A stretch of DNA of 64,000 nt from Druceiella hillmani (GCA_039881145.1 JAYKKI010000095.1:7120501-7184500); one strand, 5' to 3'. Numbered from the stretch's first letter, positions 24,240 to 37,402 are shown. Made by a program: numbers and translations. The notes: generated from the letters alone by a model not told the origin.

Positions 24240-25567
24240 TAACAAGCACCTCAAAACCAAAAGAAACCTGTCTGTCTGCCAAACACCTCTTTATGTGATA
24301 TGAGTGGTATTTGACTTTAATAGAATATACTTAATAAATTAAATTGTAACAAAAGTGTGAACTATAATTGATATTACGTTTTAATCTTTAACCCTTTTGC
24401 AGTGGAGTATGGTTTAAATGCCACTTGTAATATATTTTTAATAAGTATTGTGAATAACATTAGCCTAATAATGATAACATTAATGTAATAAAATTAATGG
24501 AGTGTTCCTCCGCTCCAGGGGTCGATTCCTTATGCTGCGATGGCTGCTGCTCCCAAGAAATTTCTCAATGTCACATCTAGTACCTTCACAGTGAATACCT
24601 TAATCCAGAAAGTTCTGTAATAAGGACAAATTATAAAAAACATGAATATCTCAAAATATGTAACATTTTACATAATTAGAAAAAATTTGACAACAAAATT
24701 TACAAATATTAAATAGTGAGATCTTTAAAATGAATAAACTGCCGTTAACCGATTTAATCTAAACTGATGACCTCATATGCTAGAAATAAGACCGGAGATT
24801 CTGTTTTATCATTCAGTTTAAAATCATGTAAAACGATACTTTAATCTCAGGAATTATTTTAATAAAATAATTCCTGATTCTATTGTGTAAAATTTATTTG
24901 TATATATATATGTTTATGGTGTTTACATTTGCAAAATCAGCTATTTATATAATCTCAGTTATATCTATTAAATCCATTGTATTTACTACTAGCGATAACA
25001 TTTCAGATTAGTTGCTAACAAATAATTATCAAATTTAAAGCTATATCTGCCACGTACTGAAATGAAACCTGCATTACCTTGACATTTTGATATCACTCTT
25101 GTTCTAAGCGCTCAGCATCAATTTGTCAATGACTTTGTAGTCAATACGTCATAAGTCAGACTATACCCATATAAAAATAAAAAATGTGAGTTGAAATAGC
25201 GCCACTAAGGAATTTTCATGAAAGTATATAAACTAAAAGTAAGCACATATATAAAAGAGATAGTCTTGTTGAAGATGAATACAATCGCTCACTTTTTGAA
25301 GGCCACTTTTAAAGGACGAACAATATGTCTATTCAGTAAAATGTTATTATCTATAAACATTAACCAATTAAATTTCTATAAATACAATATGAAATCCCAG
25401 CAAGTATTATGATTATTGTGAAAAAGTTGAAAATCTTAATTACCATTTAATAATAAGATTACGTTAGTAATTTGTTACTTGGACTTCATATTATATAATC
25501 TTTCGAAATAATCAAAATAACTATTGCTAAAATTACACTTAACTTTATTAACCTGTTAACAATTTCA
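24240..25567. other. Mia40 intron, right part: no gene
   Basis: The array ends abruptly at 'ccctttcat|aacaagcacc'. Around 24500-24600 a GC-richer stretch ('ctccgctccaggggtcgat') looks like a fragment of a dispersed repeat. The 64-codon frame at 25218-25412 has no recognisable relatives. Confidence 0.4.
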
Positions 25568-25568
25568 G

Positions 25569-25785
25569 TGAAGCAGAACCAAAGGGAAGTGATTGTTATG
25601 ATGCATTTAGTGTAATGCAAGATTGCATGGCCAAGTATCCCGACCTTTATAACAAAGATGCTGCCACAGATGACGACGACGAAAGTGTTAGTTTTGATGA
25701 AGCGGTACAAAAAGCAGATCAGGAAACAAAAGCGGAAAGCGGTGATGTTAAATTGAATAAAGCAATGATAGAATCGAAAAAATAA
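25569..25785 (+). CDS. CHCHD4: Mia40/CHCHD4 exon 2 (C-terminal half)
   Basis: Second and last coding exon, joined to 6034..6260. It completes Ser76 and encodes the second CX9C helix: C85 in GSDCYDAF, C95 in [12 protein letters not shown]. The MQxCMxKYPDLY segment is a hallmark of CHCHD4. An acidic, low-complexity tail follows, with a DDDDE cluster and then a Lys/Glu-rich end (about residues 104-147), as in the unstructured acidic tails of animal homologues. It stops at TAA, 25783-25785. All six Cys expected for Mia40 (one CPC and four CX9C Cys) are present in the spliced protein, so the gene looks intact. Confidence 0.95.
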
Positions 25786-25884
25786 AAATAAGGCATTACT
25801 ATTAGTTAGTTTAAAGTGTCTTGAACATTAATGTCTTTGATAGTATATGTTGAATTGGCAGTGATTCATATTATTTAGGTGGTT

Positions 25885-25890
25885 AATAAA
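25885..25890 (+). terminator. Poly(A) signal of Mia40
   Basis: Canonical AATAAA about 100 nt after the stop codon, followed by a T-rich stretch at about 25914-25930. An overlapping AATAAA also directly follows the stop (25781-25786) but is less likely to be used. The implied 3' UTR is about 110-130 nt. Confidence 0.65.
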
Positions 25891-25929
25891 GTATTTCAAC
25901 TAATATTAGCAGGAGTTTCATTTTTTCAT

Positions 25930-27300
25930 GTAAATTGAAATCATCAGCTTTTCTCATGTTTTCAAATTAATAAACCAAGTTCTGGTAAATACAATATAAT
26001 ATTTAATACATACATCAAAATTTTAAACCAAAACAACAAAGCTTGAGTTGTGAAAGTATATAGATACAGAACTAGAACTGAGTATCTATGATAGATATGT
26101 CTATATTTAGTGTACTTACAGTTCTGCTCAGCACAACACTAAGTTAAAAATATACTATTTCATAGATTAAAGCATGTTACTAAAATTTAATTCTAATTTA
26201 ATCAAATAATGCCTTTACAAATTTTTTGTACTGGCAATAGTACAATTCTTGTTAATATGAAATGGTCTGTTTAGGAATAAAATCGCATTGATATTTTTGT
26301 GGTCCATTTTCCAGACTTCATTGACCTTATAAGACTATTTAGTCTTGTAAGATGTTAGTATGAGCTTAAATATCTCGGTTGAATATGTGATTTCATTTAA
26401 TAACATGCTGAAAATTTAGTTGTAAAGATACAGATGAATTATCAGTAATGTTATATACAAAGCTAACTTTTGTAAGAGGATATTCATTTTATTTGCTTCT
26501 GTGATGTATAGCTTGTATAACCTTAGTAATAAATACTATTGAGAAGTATATAAAAATAGACTACATCATATTTACCACTCTCACATAAGGCTAGATTAGC
26601 CCTAATTGTAAGCATTTAAACAAGAGCCTGTGATATAAAAATCCACATATTCACAGCCGTCGTGTGTGTTTAGATTGACCTTAATAGTAAGTACTACTGA
26701 AATCAAAACAATAGACTGCAACCTGTAAAAACTCAAATATCAACTGTATCAGAAAATATAAACAGAAATTATATACTTTCTCTATTAAGAGTACTAATTC
26801 AAACAACCTTTTTTAGATGTAGTCGTAATAACCTGAAGGAAAAAAGTTGTGATCCAAAACAAGAAAACTAGGAGCAACAGTAAAAAAAAGTTTATTTAAA
26901 TTTCTTTATTTGACATTTTATTAAACATTTTTTCAAAGAAAACTTATTTTGTTCGAGTGGAATTTGGTCCCGCGTTCGTTTGGCTACTTTAAATTGTAGT
27001 GCTCACGCCACTAATATACATAGGTAAAATTTTTATGATCTGTGGTAAAATAAGTTAATTGGAATCCTCTTATTATTTCGAATACTTATATCGGCTTCAT
27101 ATGAAATATTGTATAATTTTAATTATGTAGTACCGATTGAACGTTTAAATTTTAAATACCATTCTGAAAGTAGTAGTCATTCATAGTACATAATTTACAA
27201 CTTCAAAAAATAGTAAACAGTAATGTCAAATAACGCCATCTATCCGTCAACGCTCAACATTGTTACCAAAAGAGAGGTAACTGACTGACACTGGATAATA
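25930..27300. other. Intergenic region downstream of Mia40
   Basis: AT-rich with no gene recognised. It ends at the probable transcription start of the next + strand gene. An 'acgccatct' motif lies at 27233-27241. Confidence 0.45.
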
Positions 27301-27307
27301 TTTTTCG

Positions 27308-27312
27308 TCAGT
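27308..27312 (+). promoter_or_regulatory. Inr-like TCAGT, candidate transcription start
   Basis: TCAGT matches the arthropod initiator consensus and is followed by a long AT-rich leader that leads into the ATG at 27526. No convincing TATA box precedes it. This is a single-motif call. Confidence 0.3.
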
Positions 27313-27525
27313 GTTCAATTCAACAACAAAGTGCTGTTACGTATATAGTTTGTGTGAAATGATTTGTTATTAATAAACGAATTAAACTCATAAATTGTCT
27401 GTGAATAAATATCAACCTGAAAGTGAACCGGGAGATGTGATAATTATCCTTTGCAGTGTTCTTAGATTATTATCTACTCAGCGGTTTCTAAGTTTGTGAA
27501 TAAAGTGTCATAATACAAAATTAAT

Positions 27526-27557
27526 ATGTCTGTGAAGCCACCAAAGGAGAAGCGGAG
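27526..27557 (+). CDS. Probable first coding exon of an unidentified gene
   Basis: ATG with A at -3, ten codons (MSVKPPKEKR) and two bases, then a strong donor AG|GTAAGA at 27558. A leader with stops in the ATG frame precedes it, and an Inr-like motif lies about 215 nt upstream. The basic, Pro/Lys-rich N-terminus does not identify a family. No continuing exon was recognised before 64000, so the first intron would exceed 36 kb. This fits large regulatory or developmental genes of insects, but that is inference. It could be a chance ATG plus donor. Confidence 0.4.
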
Positions 27558-30500
27558 GTAAGAAAACGTGGTCTCAACCTTTTTTAATAGTAGTAAAATT
27601 AATTTTGCTTAACGTAACACTGGAGTATTATGTTTATTTTTATATATGTATGTTAATTATTGTGTAAACAATGCTGCTTTATTAAAGATGTCTACGGATG
27701 TCATAACTTTCTCCTTTGACGTACGTAGGCTGCCTAATATTTGATCAAAACCTAATTATTTATTACTTTTTTCATTTTATAAGGAATCAAATTATTTTAA
27801 GTGTTTATTTATCATCAGTTAACGTTATTTAAATATGTTAGTATTGATTTAACACTATTAACATGCGTTATAGTGAATGATTTCGTGAAATATACATATA
27901 TTTAAATCAATCTAGTGGAACTTGTTTTTTGTGGCGGCGTTCAATATATACGAATAGTAATGACTAGGAAATGTAACAGCAGTTATAATAAAAGTATTCC
28001 ATTATAATATGTCGTTTCTAGGTCAAGGCGTTTATATGTTTGTAAATGCATTTCGTTACAATTTTTTACTTTTTAAATAGTTAAGAGGTACTCAAAGCGA
28101 ATAATTTACAAAAGTCATCCGCAAGTTCTATGGATTTCTAACCTTAATTACATGACTTTCTTAATGTGTGCAGTCATGTGTCTCTCGCTATTATAACTCT
28201 ACAATAAGTTTATTTAAAACATTCTAAAACTTTTAACCTCGTTAATAATTATGTCAACTTTCAGTATCACTTCTGCTTAGATGTTACAAATATCAAATAT
28301 TAACAATAACTTTGACTCCATAATTTCCATGTAAGGTCAATTAAGAATGAAGAACAAATAAAACCTTTATGATAAATATTCGTAATGAAGCATTTTTCCA
28401 AAGTTTCTTGAAGTATCTTTGTGAATTTGATATGGTTGACGAAGAATGTATATATTATTAGAGCATTTTATATTACAAATTAATACATTTTAAATTGGAA
28501 GTGTAATTGATCCAACAGAATATACAACAGTCTTATTATTACAGTTAGGAAAATTTTCCAGAAACTCGTAATTAGAACTAAATTACATTTTGTCAGAAAC
28601 GAGCGTCTTAATTGTATAAATAAAGTAATTATGAGAATGACTGTTCTTAATTGGATTTTGATGGAACATCATTTAAAATTCATTACAAGTCTTTATATGA
28701 GATGAACTTTACTGCTGAATCAAACATTTATTTGTTATCACAAGTGCATGGATGGCAGACCTCTAAATATCTCTAACCCTTGGACTTTATTTAAAGTACA
28801 TATTAGACATTATTTTTATTGGAGATGTGATCTAATAAACAGAACTTAAATTGGGGAATGAAACTAGAATTACTAAAGTTATATAATAGACAACTTTTTA
28901 GTAAGTGATTGAAGTTGATAAAAAAATAGACTTTAAAAAGTTAACAAAACATTAGAATGTCCTACAAAAGATGTGGGAAACAAAATGATTACATAACTAT
29001 GTAGGTTGTGGAAAAAATCATATATATACTTGACGATTTATCGATTAAAATAATAACTTGAAATATAATTTGTATTTGTAGATTGTTCTTTAACAGACAT
29101 TTTTTAAAAGGTATATACTGTTATCTATGTCAAGATAATTTCTTTCATGACTAATCTACTGTGTATCGTCCAGACGACAACTTTGATTTACTTTTTAATA
29201 TACTTGAGGCACACTGAAAATTAAGATTCATTGCATCCTAGATGAGTTTTGTTAAATTATTAATTATTGCCAGGTAGTATTATAAATTTTGACTGCCTTG
29301 AATTCATTTAAATGAATGTAATAATATATAGTTCTAATTTTAGAATTTCTTTTAGAGAATTACCCTGAAATGTAGGTTCGTAGAACAAAAGAAAATTTTC
29401 TCAAATTTTAGTCTTAATTAAAGTTGATAAATAGACATGCGATAGATTGATGCTCGGAATATTAAAAATGCGTTGAAGAGTAACAATTTTAATAGAGCTC
29501 TCAATAAGTCGCTAATTTGCAACAGTTTTATTTATCTTTTGTTTTATTTAAGTGTTTACTCAGGTAGAACATCAGGTGTTTATTTAAGTGTGGAGTGTTC
29601 ATTTAACATTTTATGACATTTTTTGCATTATAAAACTTGGATGTGGCAACAGATAATTTTAGCTATTTATTAGCAAAATAACAAGTACAAAATGTAAATA
29701 TGTATTCTTTAGATTTTATTCCCTTTCATCTTTTTCGTATGTATTTTTAACCCACAAAAATATAATTATTTACAGTTACGTAAATTAAAAAAAATATTAA
29801 TTTTTGAAATCTTTTTAATGAGTTGTTTTTGTATGTATAAATTTTCGACAGATATATCCGAAAAAAAAATTTTTGTTCTTTAGAAAAAATTACTTAGAAA
29901 TAACATGTGATAATATATGTTTCTGAAAGTAACGTTATGACTATCGTTTGACAGAACGAAACATTTCAGAAGGTGGTTTATCTTATATCATTGATAATTT
30001 AACATAAAATCAGAAATATGTCATGTTTGTTAAAATAAATTTTTTTACCAATATTTCTTATTAATTGTAAAAGATCCCTCAATTTAAAACATTAATATAA
30101 TGTTTTCATACTGATCGCTCGTGCAAAGAATTATAAAGAATATAAAAATTGTACAAAAATTTATAGACTACTCTCTTACGGTAATGATTATATAAAATGT
30201 CAACTTACTCAATATTTTATCAAAATATTGATATTATTGAATACATGTAAACATGTTTGTGTGTAGATAGACCGAAGAAGTGTATCTTTACCATGTTTTA
30301 AAGTTATAATCCATCTCCGTGACATTATTTGTTGTCCGCTATTCCCGGTAAAGGTCATGGTGTTATCTCGCTACAGATTTCAAACATGATAAACAGAAAG
30401 AGAAGATTAATACATGAATGATCTCGGGGTACCCCGCTGTCATTTGATACGAACGAAATGCATTGATTCGCATCATTGAATACCACTCACAAGGTTAATA

Positions 30501-32052
30501 AATCATTTATTTACTTAAATAAAACAATGATGAAATTTACAAATCATTGTGCAATAATGATTTCGTTTCCTCTCTTCACAAAATCAGCATTGGTATGAGT
30601 AATAGGCAAGTCGTACGCGCTTAGAACGCTACTCCATAGAATTTGCTTAAATAGATTTAATTTATTTACAGAATAATGATACTTTATAATAATGTTCAAA
30701 TCGTGTATGTTGTTTTTAATCGAACATAAATTTAAAGACACCAAGATAAAAAAGTAAACCGTAAAAGCACGTGGCGACTTTAAAAAAAAAAGAAATTGTT
30801 CGTAAATATGGCGGTTATATGCGGTTATGACGGTTATATGCGATTACAATATCTAAATCATTTCCAGTGAATTTTTAAAGTTCATTTCTCTCTCTTAAAT
30901 ATCAAGGAAAATACTTTAGGATCGGTCCGTCGTTATGTTTAACGAGAATTTGATAGTGGGTTAAAGTGTTACATATACATAAAGAGCCGGCCGTTGTAGG
31001 GTAGAAGGAATGTGGTTTAAATATAAATAAAAAGTAGGTATTTCGTACGGGAATACTGAATATTCAAATAAATGGAAAAATTTGCTAATATTTTCAAGAT
31101 ATAAACATCAAATTAACAAAAAATCTGGAAAAATATATATATATATAAAATAAAGTACAACCTCCGCATTCATCTGTATCCGATGACGTTTTGGCGGTTG
31201 GCCGTTTGTGATAACCTCGTAGACCTAAATGTGTAAAATTCATAGAAATTAACGTATAGAGATGCAGGAAAATGTATACTTAAATTAGTTGCCAAATAAA
31301 ACATTGTTAAAAAGTTTGTCATGCTTTAAATGAACAGGCCTGTAAAGTATAATATATGCATCGCTTCCGTCGATTGCTGGCTGCCATATCCGTTTTGCTT
31401 AATATCGTATTCGTCTTATAGCAACGCCGTATCGGCAACTTGTGGTCGGAGAGCATCCTCGAAGCGAGTGTCATAAGCGAAGTGCTTCGTCAACTAATGA
31501 TACCTGTTCGTATCGCTAGCCGCATACGACGCCTCCATTTGTATGCGTATCTTGTAGCTCGATGCGACGTAATTTGATCGTTGCTAACTTCGATGTAACT
31601 GATGGCTATTATTATTGTGCCATCTATTTTATTACAACTTTTAATTATTTTTTTATATTACAACTGGACAAGAAAAGTATTTATATGACACACATAATTA
31701 TATTATCGTAAAGTTTAGTAAGTGGGTATTCTATAAATGTAAAAAAAAAACGAAAATCGAACATTTAGTTTGCTAACAATATAGAAGTATAAATTAATGA
31801 TTTTTTTCTTTACTTTTGCTGTGAAACCTTTCGTATCAAATTTCAAGAATCTAGGTCAACGAAAAGTACCTTTAGCACCTAGTTTTGATGATTATGTTAG
31901 TATGAAAGTAGTTGAGTTAAAAGCCAAGTTTTTTTTACAGGACTAAGGGGCTTATGGCAGCTTAGTTCTGTGAAAATCAACCTATCACTGTGACTAATAT
32001 GATATACTCAGTATTTGCTATTAGTCAATTCAATTTTGTCTGATACCACCTC
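27558..32052. other. Probable first-intron DNA, left part: no gene
   Basis: AT-rich with no recognisable exon or RNA gene. A GC- and CpG-richer block at about 31360-31590 contains phrases such as 'cgtatcgctagccgcatacg' and 'ttgtatgcgtatcttgtag'; it may be a repeat terminus or a regulatory patch. Confidence 0.4.
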
Positions 32053-33376
32053 TGTTCCAAAGATGGACAACGAAGTGATCCTTTTCGTACCTCGAAAGGA
32101 AAAACGGAACGCTTATAAGATTAATCACGTGTATGTCTGTCTGCCTGTCTGGCACGGCCGTTTTTCTTAGAAACTGGTTGACTTAGATATTTCAAATTTG
32201 GTACAGTAATAAAACGAATTAACCCCCACATATCTCAATAGCTAACGATGTATTCGTTAATTCATTTGTATTTAACAAAAACCATTGATGTGCTATATAC
32301 GATAACACAAATCAACTGTCATTTTGCAATAATAACTATCTCTTCAAAAACCAATTTGTTGTCAACAACCAATCAGAACATTTGAATTTTTTTTAAGAGA
32401 AAGTTATTATTGTAAAATGACAGTTGATTTGTGTTATCGTATAATGCACATCAATGGTTTTTGTTAAATATAAATGAATTAATGAATACATCGTTTTATA
32501 GTGTAAGCAAATGTTTGGACATTTTTTTTTTAGTGTATGCCGAATGCAATTGTAATACTGGCAAAGTCCTTCGGATGTAATACTGGTGAAGCCCTTAGGA
32601 TAAAATTGAGATAAGTGCAGAAATACATTCTAAAATAAAATATTTTGAATTTTAATTATTGTGTACGCATGGATAAAATAATTTTTAAATATGTAAATTA
32701 ATAAATGATAAAGGAAGCAAATGTATCGAATTAAGGAAATTAATTACTAATTAAATTAAGCGAATTAATTACTTTTTAACGAAATATCATTAATTTCTAG
32801 TTATTACCATTATAATATTTAACTGAAGTATGCTGAGTCAATTAATGACAAAATCTGCTTTACAGTAAGACCGTTTTTCTTGTTCTATTTTTTATACAAA
32901 ACAAAGTATACAAATTTTATGATTAACATTCTAATATTAAATGGTTTTAAATAATTTTCGGGCGAGGAGGCAAAAGAAGTACTCGATATTTTTTTTATTC
33001 CATATGTAATGTGGGTATCGCTTGAAAAGGCTAGCTATAAGAGTCTCAAAAATAGTCATAATTTTATTTTTCATAATTTTAGATAGTATGTCTTCAGGGA
33101 TATACTGAAAATGTACAAAAAATTATGACCCCCCCTCTCTCCCCCTTTTTCTGAAACTAGTTAACCTGAAATTGAATTTGTAGAAGCCTACGCAAATGTC
33201 GCAGGAAAACTATGACAATTATCCTAGATCATATCATTTTTGTTTTTAAATATCCACCATGTTTTAACGCCTGTGAAAAAATATAGCAGCAATAAAAAAA
33301 ATATATATTTGTAAATAGTTTTAAAGAAATACTACGTACTGTCTATAAGTGTCTAAACGTGTACGGAAACCTGAAC
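32053..33376. repeat. Dispersed repeat, copy A, split by a fold-back insertion
   Basis: The left part has 'ctgtctgcctgtctggcacg' followed by 'agaaactgg' and 'caaatttggtacagtaat'. The right part has 'aattatcctagatcat', 'ttttaacgcctgtgaaaa', 'tttgtaaatag' and 'gtacggaaacc'. The same ordered landmarks recur at 57170-57700 and, partly, at 48595-49150. The split coincides with a fold-back at 32244-32495 and further AT-rich DNA. No coding sequence is present. Such sequences are common in insect genomes; the class is not determined. Confidence 0.55.
32244..32495. mobile_element. Fold-back element with arms of about 100 bp
   Basis: The left arm 32244-32344 (starts aacgatgtattcgttaatt) and right arm 32395-32495 (ends attaatgaatacatcgtt) are near-complete reverse complements with a few mismatches, around a loop of about 50 bp. 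There is no reading frame. The size and symmetry fit a MITE inserted in dispersed repeat A. Confidence 0.8.
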
Positions 33377-33622
33377 TGGTTTCAAACATATACTGGACTA
33401 TAATTATACCGCATTTCATATCGATAGTTTGGATAACGTTATTATATGTTCGTTAGAAGCTCTATGTGAAATATTGATTATTATTAATATTTTATAATGT
33501 AAACTTCACTCGCAGTGCCTTGTATTTAATTAAATATGAAGGTCGTTTATTATATATAAAATTAATATGACTAGGATATTAGTTCCAAAAATTTACTTTT
33601 TTAAGGTATAATAATAGTAAGC

Positions 33623-33717
33623 AGCGACATCTTGCGGTTTGCAGTTCAAATTTCAACATAAATTTTAATGAGTATTACATAAATAAAAATATTGTAAATC
33701 GACCGATAGATGGCGTT
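33623..33717. repeat. Possible very short MITE with 'agatggcg'-type ends
   Basis: The segment is bounded by 'gcgacatct' (33623-33631) and 'agatggcgt' (33708-33716), which are imperfect reverse complements, with AT-rich DNA between. The target duplication is not clear. Confidence 0.3.
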
Positions 33718-35249
33718 AAGATAGCATCATACGTGAAACGGTATTGAATTGCAACTAAAACAGAAATAATTAATTTTCGAATTTTATTGTATTAAGTGAT
33801 AATGAAGAAAATAACATTTGAATGCAAAATAATGGGTGAAGATAAATATTTATTTACAACGATTTATCAGACAAATAAATTACACAATTTAAGAGTCACA
33901 TCACAATACACACATATAGTATAAGGTTCTCTTGCCGATAAATTAATTAATGTGATAATTATAATATTATGGTTTTATTATTGTAATAATATTTGAATAA
34001 ATATAAAAATGTGTAACTTATTTATAACGATGTCAGGAAATCGGTAAAAAAGCGATGGCGATGAACTACGCAAGGAAAAAATTATAAAATAACACTGGCG
34101 CCTCGATAAGCAATAAAATTTTAAATTTCTTTCGATTTGTATGATTTTGAGTAATTACAAGTACTGCAAAAATGTTAGGGTAACACTATTTTTGTGAATC
34201 TATTAGACGCCGGAAATTGTAATTAAATGTGCCAAATGTTACCTTATAATCATAAATTGTTGCCCATTCTACCTACTTATGGACTTCCCGAAATCTATTT
34301 TTTATAGTTTTTCTTGTAGATTCGTCGATCCAAAAAGTATAAACGACTTTTTTACCCCATTAAAGTCGATTGAGAAGGACTCTTATTTATGGTGTATAGT
34401 AGATATATTGATGTTTTTGGTATATAAAATACATGGAACATGTACTCAATATTTTAACTCGTGTTTTTTTTTTCAAAATGACTTAGAGTTGGGGCATATA
34501 TAGGCTATGGATAACTCAGATACAAATTGCCCAATGGAAACTATTTTTTTTGTACGCATTCGCTATCAAGTGTGCGGTTTTTCTATTGTGAAAGTTCAAT
34601 TTTCCAAAAAACTTTACAAAAAATCCGCAATCGCACATGCAAAAGACCTCCGTGTGGTCAAAAACAAAAAATAACTACACCCCCTTTTAATTACAGCGAC
34701 AGTTATCTAGTTTAAGCAATCTTTTTTCCAGGTGAAATATTTTTTCTCATGTAGATCATTGCTATACATATTTATTTATTACCATACATTACCATTTCAT
34801 TACATTACATATCATTTTTGCAAGTTTTTTCCGGAACGACTTTTACTCAACAATGTACATATAACTTGTAAACTAAAGATTGTTTAATAAAAAATTAATA
34901 ACAATTAGTTAATAGTATGAATAATTACATACATCTAACTTGTAAATCCTTCTAACTTCTGAGTTCCTCAAACATGTATTTATAACTGTGTGCAAGTTAT
35001 ACACACCTTGACGGACAAAAACACTTATTTTTGGCCCCTAAAATATACGCGTTAACCCCTTAATTACGCATATAACAAGTGGAAAGAAACATCTCGGAAG
35101 TCCCTGAAATTAATGCAACACAAACTTAAATTGAATTCTGATTATTTTTTCGTAACATTCCCCATTTGATCATAAAATATTAAGCATAAATCGAATTTGG
35201 TACCCAAATGGATGCATCGATAAGACAGAACAATATGTGGAACGTTAAT
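33718..35249. other. No gene recognised
   Basis: AT-rich DNA. Frames at 34279-34503 and 34527-34715 have no known relatives. Confidence 0.35.
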
Positions 35250-35575
35250 ATTAAGCAATATACTGTTATATGGTTGACATTTTTTAATATAAAGCAATAT
35301 ATTGTTATATGGTTGACATTTTTTAATATAAAGCAATATATTGTTATATGGTTGATATTTTTTAATATAAAGCAATATATTGTTATATGGTTGATATTTT
35401 TTAATATAAAGCAATATATTGTTATATGGTTGATATTTTTTAATATAAAGGAATATCGTTCGTATTCGTTAATATAAGGCAATATATTGTTATATGGCCG
35501 ATATTTTTTAATATAAAGCAATATCGTTCGTATTCGTTAATATAAAGCAATACATTGTTATATGGTTGACATTTT
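35250..35575. repeat. Minisatellite, 39-bp unit with shorter variants
   Basis: Units start at 35254, 35293, 35332, 35371 and 35410, exactly 39 bp apart ('agcaatatattgttatatgg' plus a T-rich 'ttgatattttttaatataa'). The right part alternates full units with shorter ones carrying 'atcgttcgtattcgttaata'. The 39-bp unit is a multiple of three, so open frames run through it on both strands (35142-35521 minus, 35208-35477 plus). These are repeat artefacts rather than genes. Confidence 0.9.
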
Positions 35576-36402
35576 TTATACGTGTTATTGGATCAGCTAA
35601 AATTAATTTTCGGTATCGGTGTTAAGACACGTCCTGTTGGTGACAGTTTATCTACATGGTATCAAGTTTTATTCGAAATATTATAATTTATTATTCCTAA
35701 TAATTAAATATACTCATTAGCAGATTAGTTGATTCTTGAACAACTTGGTTGATTCAGGAAACAATGTTTATTATAATTACGATACTCATGAGAAAGTATA
35801 TAGTAGATAAATTTAAATTACGAACATAAATGTAATAGTTTGATAGTGTTTCAATACACTGTTTTAGAAGTGCTTTGTAAAACTAACCCGTTAACCAGTG
35901 GTAAAGAATTAACTTGGTACAGTTATAATAGTGTTACAAAAATAAGGTTTACCTCCTACTACGTCTCGTAAGTATTACAGTTGTGCAATAGATTACAATG
36001 TTTCAGAGTGTTATTGAAAATTTTATAATAGAAACACGTCTGGAAATGAACGCGCGCATTGGGTGTGCGTGGGTCGAGCGGGGCTTATTTCTTCGTTGAG
36101 GTCATATTGTTAATGGTATTGACTCAGTAGACTAATTAGCCTGCGCTGCGTTGCAAAAACTCTACAAATGAGTCCTAAAAATCTCTGACTTCTAATAGAA
36201 TTTAAATGTAACATTGTTATGATACAGAATACTTATCTCCTGCAACAGAATTAATAGTATATATAACACATAAATTTTTACAAGACTGTATACCTGGGGT
36301 ACATTAATTTTTATAACCAAATTAACCTGTACCACTTTTAAATGTCCCTAGTAGAAATTGTATCCAATACCAGGAGTATTGTATCCAATCCAAATCCACA
36401 CT
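35576..36402. other. No gene recognised
   Basis: AT-rich DNA with a short GC-rich patch at 36050-36085 ('cgcgcgcattgggtgtgcg'). Confidence 0.35.
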
Positions 36403-37260
36403 AATATAAATGCGAAATGAGGGTGCTTTGTGCATATTTGTTACGTCTTTATGGCTAAACTACCAAACCCATTTGAATGTAATTTGGCAGAGAGAAGATT
36501 TAACAACTGGATACAGGATATATAATGTCATGATAAATACAAAATGGTAGATTATTTTTTTATTCTCGACCGCGCTCGATATGGATAATAAGTGAAAAGT
36601 ACTGGGGAGTGCTAGTACAATAGAAAAATATGTAACTTACCCGATTACAGACAAAAATGAAACTTGTTATGTATTTTTTACGAATTAAAAATACAAAGTG
36701 GCATGCTGCTAAATAATGAAATAAAGGCAGAATTGCTAATTAAATCACTTCTTGTACATCCTTCACCATAAATAAAGTAATTAAAAATAAATAAATGACA
36801 TCCATTCCGCACTTCAAAGATGCCTAATGGCACAGTGGAGCCAACACTAGGCTCACACTCGCGCGATTGCGTGCACGCAGGTGACATCAAAGGCGCATCG
36901 GGAGACGTCTCAACGCGCGGTGCGCGAACGGAAAAGGCACGTTGGTGCACATCTTAAGCTCCGTCTACCAGAATGGGCACACACGTGAGGGCACACATTG
37001 TTAACGGAGGTCTGCACTTAGAATTTCCGCCGCGACAAATATCCTCAAAAATAACAAAAACGCTAATAGATGGCGTTGACAGTACCAATATCGTAATATT
37101 CACCAAGTCAGAGTTTATTTTAATTTATAATATCCAGATGAAAATTAAAAAGTCCTATATGTTGCCCGAGAGTATAAACTATTATTATACCAAATTTCAT
37201 CAAAATCCGTTTAGTAGATTTTGCGTAATTGAAGAACAAATTAACAGACGGACAACAATT
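36403..37260. repeat. Dispersed insect repeat segments
   Basis: 'aatataaatgcgaaatgagg' followed by 'gctaaactaccaaacccatt' and 'tttggcagag' (36403-36510), and 'tttcatcaaaatccgtttag' near 37194, are phrases typical of dispersed repeats in insect genomes. A CpG-rich patch at 36850-36990 lies between. The 139-codon frame at 36973-37392 reads through this repeat and is not credible as a gene. Confidence 0.5.
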
Positions 37261-37402
37261 CTAAAAATAGGTTTTTTGTGGCTTCTATTATCATTCTATG
37301 CGCTAAACCAAACACTCTTTAAAATATTTTTCATGTACAGAATTCACTTTATTTCATTCAGTTTTATTATATGTATAGTTAATAAAAGTTAATAAAAATG
37401 TT

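Larger units (their letters stand above)
6261..25568 (+). other. Mia40 intron (19.3 kb, phase 2)
   Basis: GTATGT donor at 6261; acceptor TTAACAATTTCAG ends at 25568. The split Ser codon (AG|T) joins the two CX9C halves in frame. The intron carries two mariner pseudogenes, a large palindrome, minisatellites and a 5.8-kb satellite array, listed separately. It is very long for a 444-nt coding sequence, and insertion of repeats explains much of the length. Confidence 0.9.

Noticed and set aside
24510..24560. tRNA-like 'ggggtcgattcctt' B-box
   Set aside because: No A-box, acceptor stem or anticodon arm could be paired around it.
35142..35521. Repetitive proteins predicted on both strands
   Set aside because: They are translations of the 39-bp minisatellite, whose unit length is divisible by three.
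36973..37392. 139-aa + strand frame
   Set aside because: It runs through a dispersed repeat segment and has no recognisable domain.
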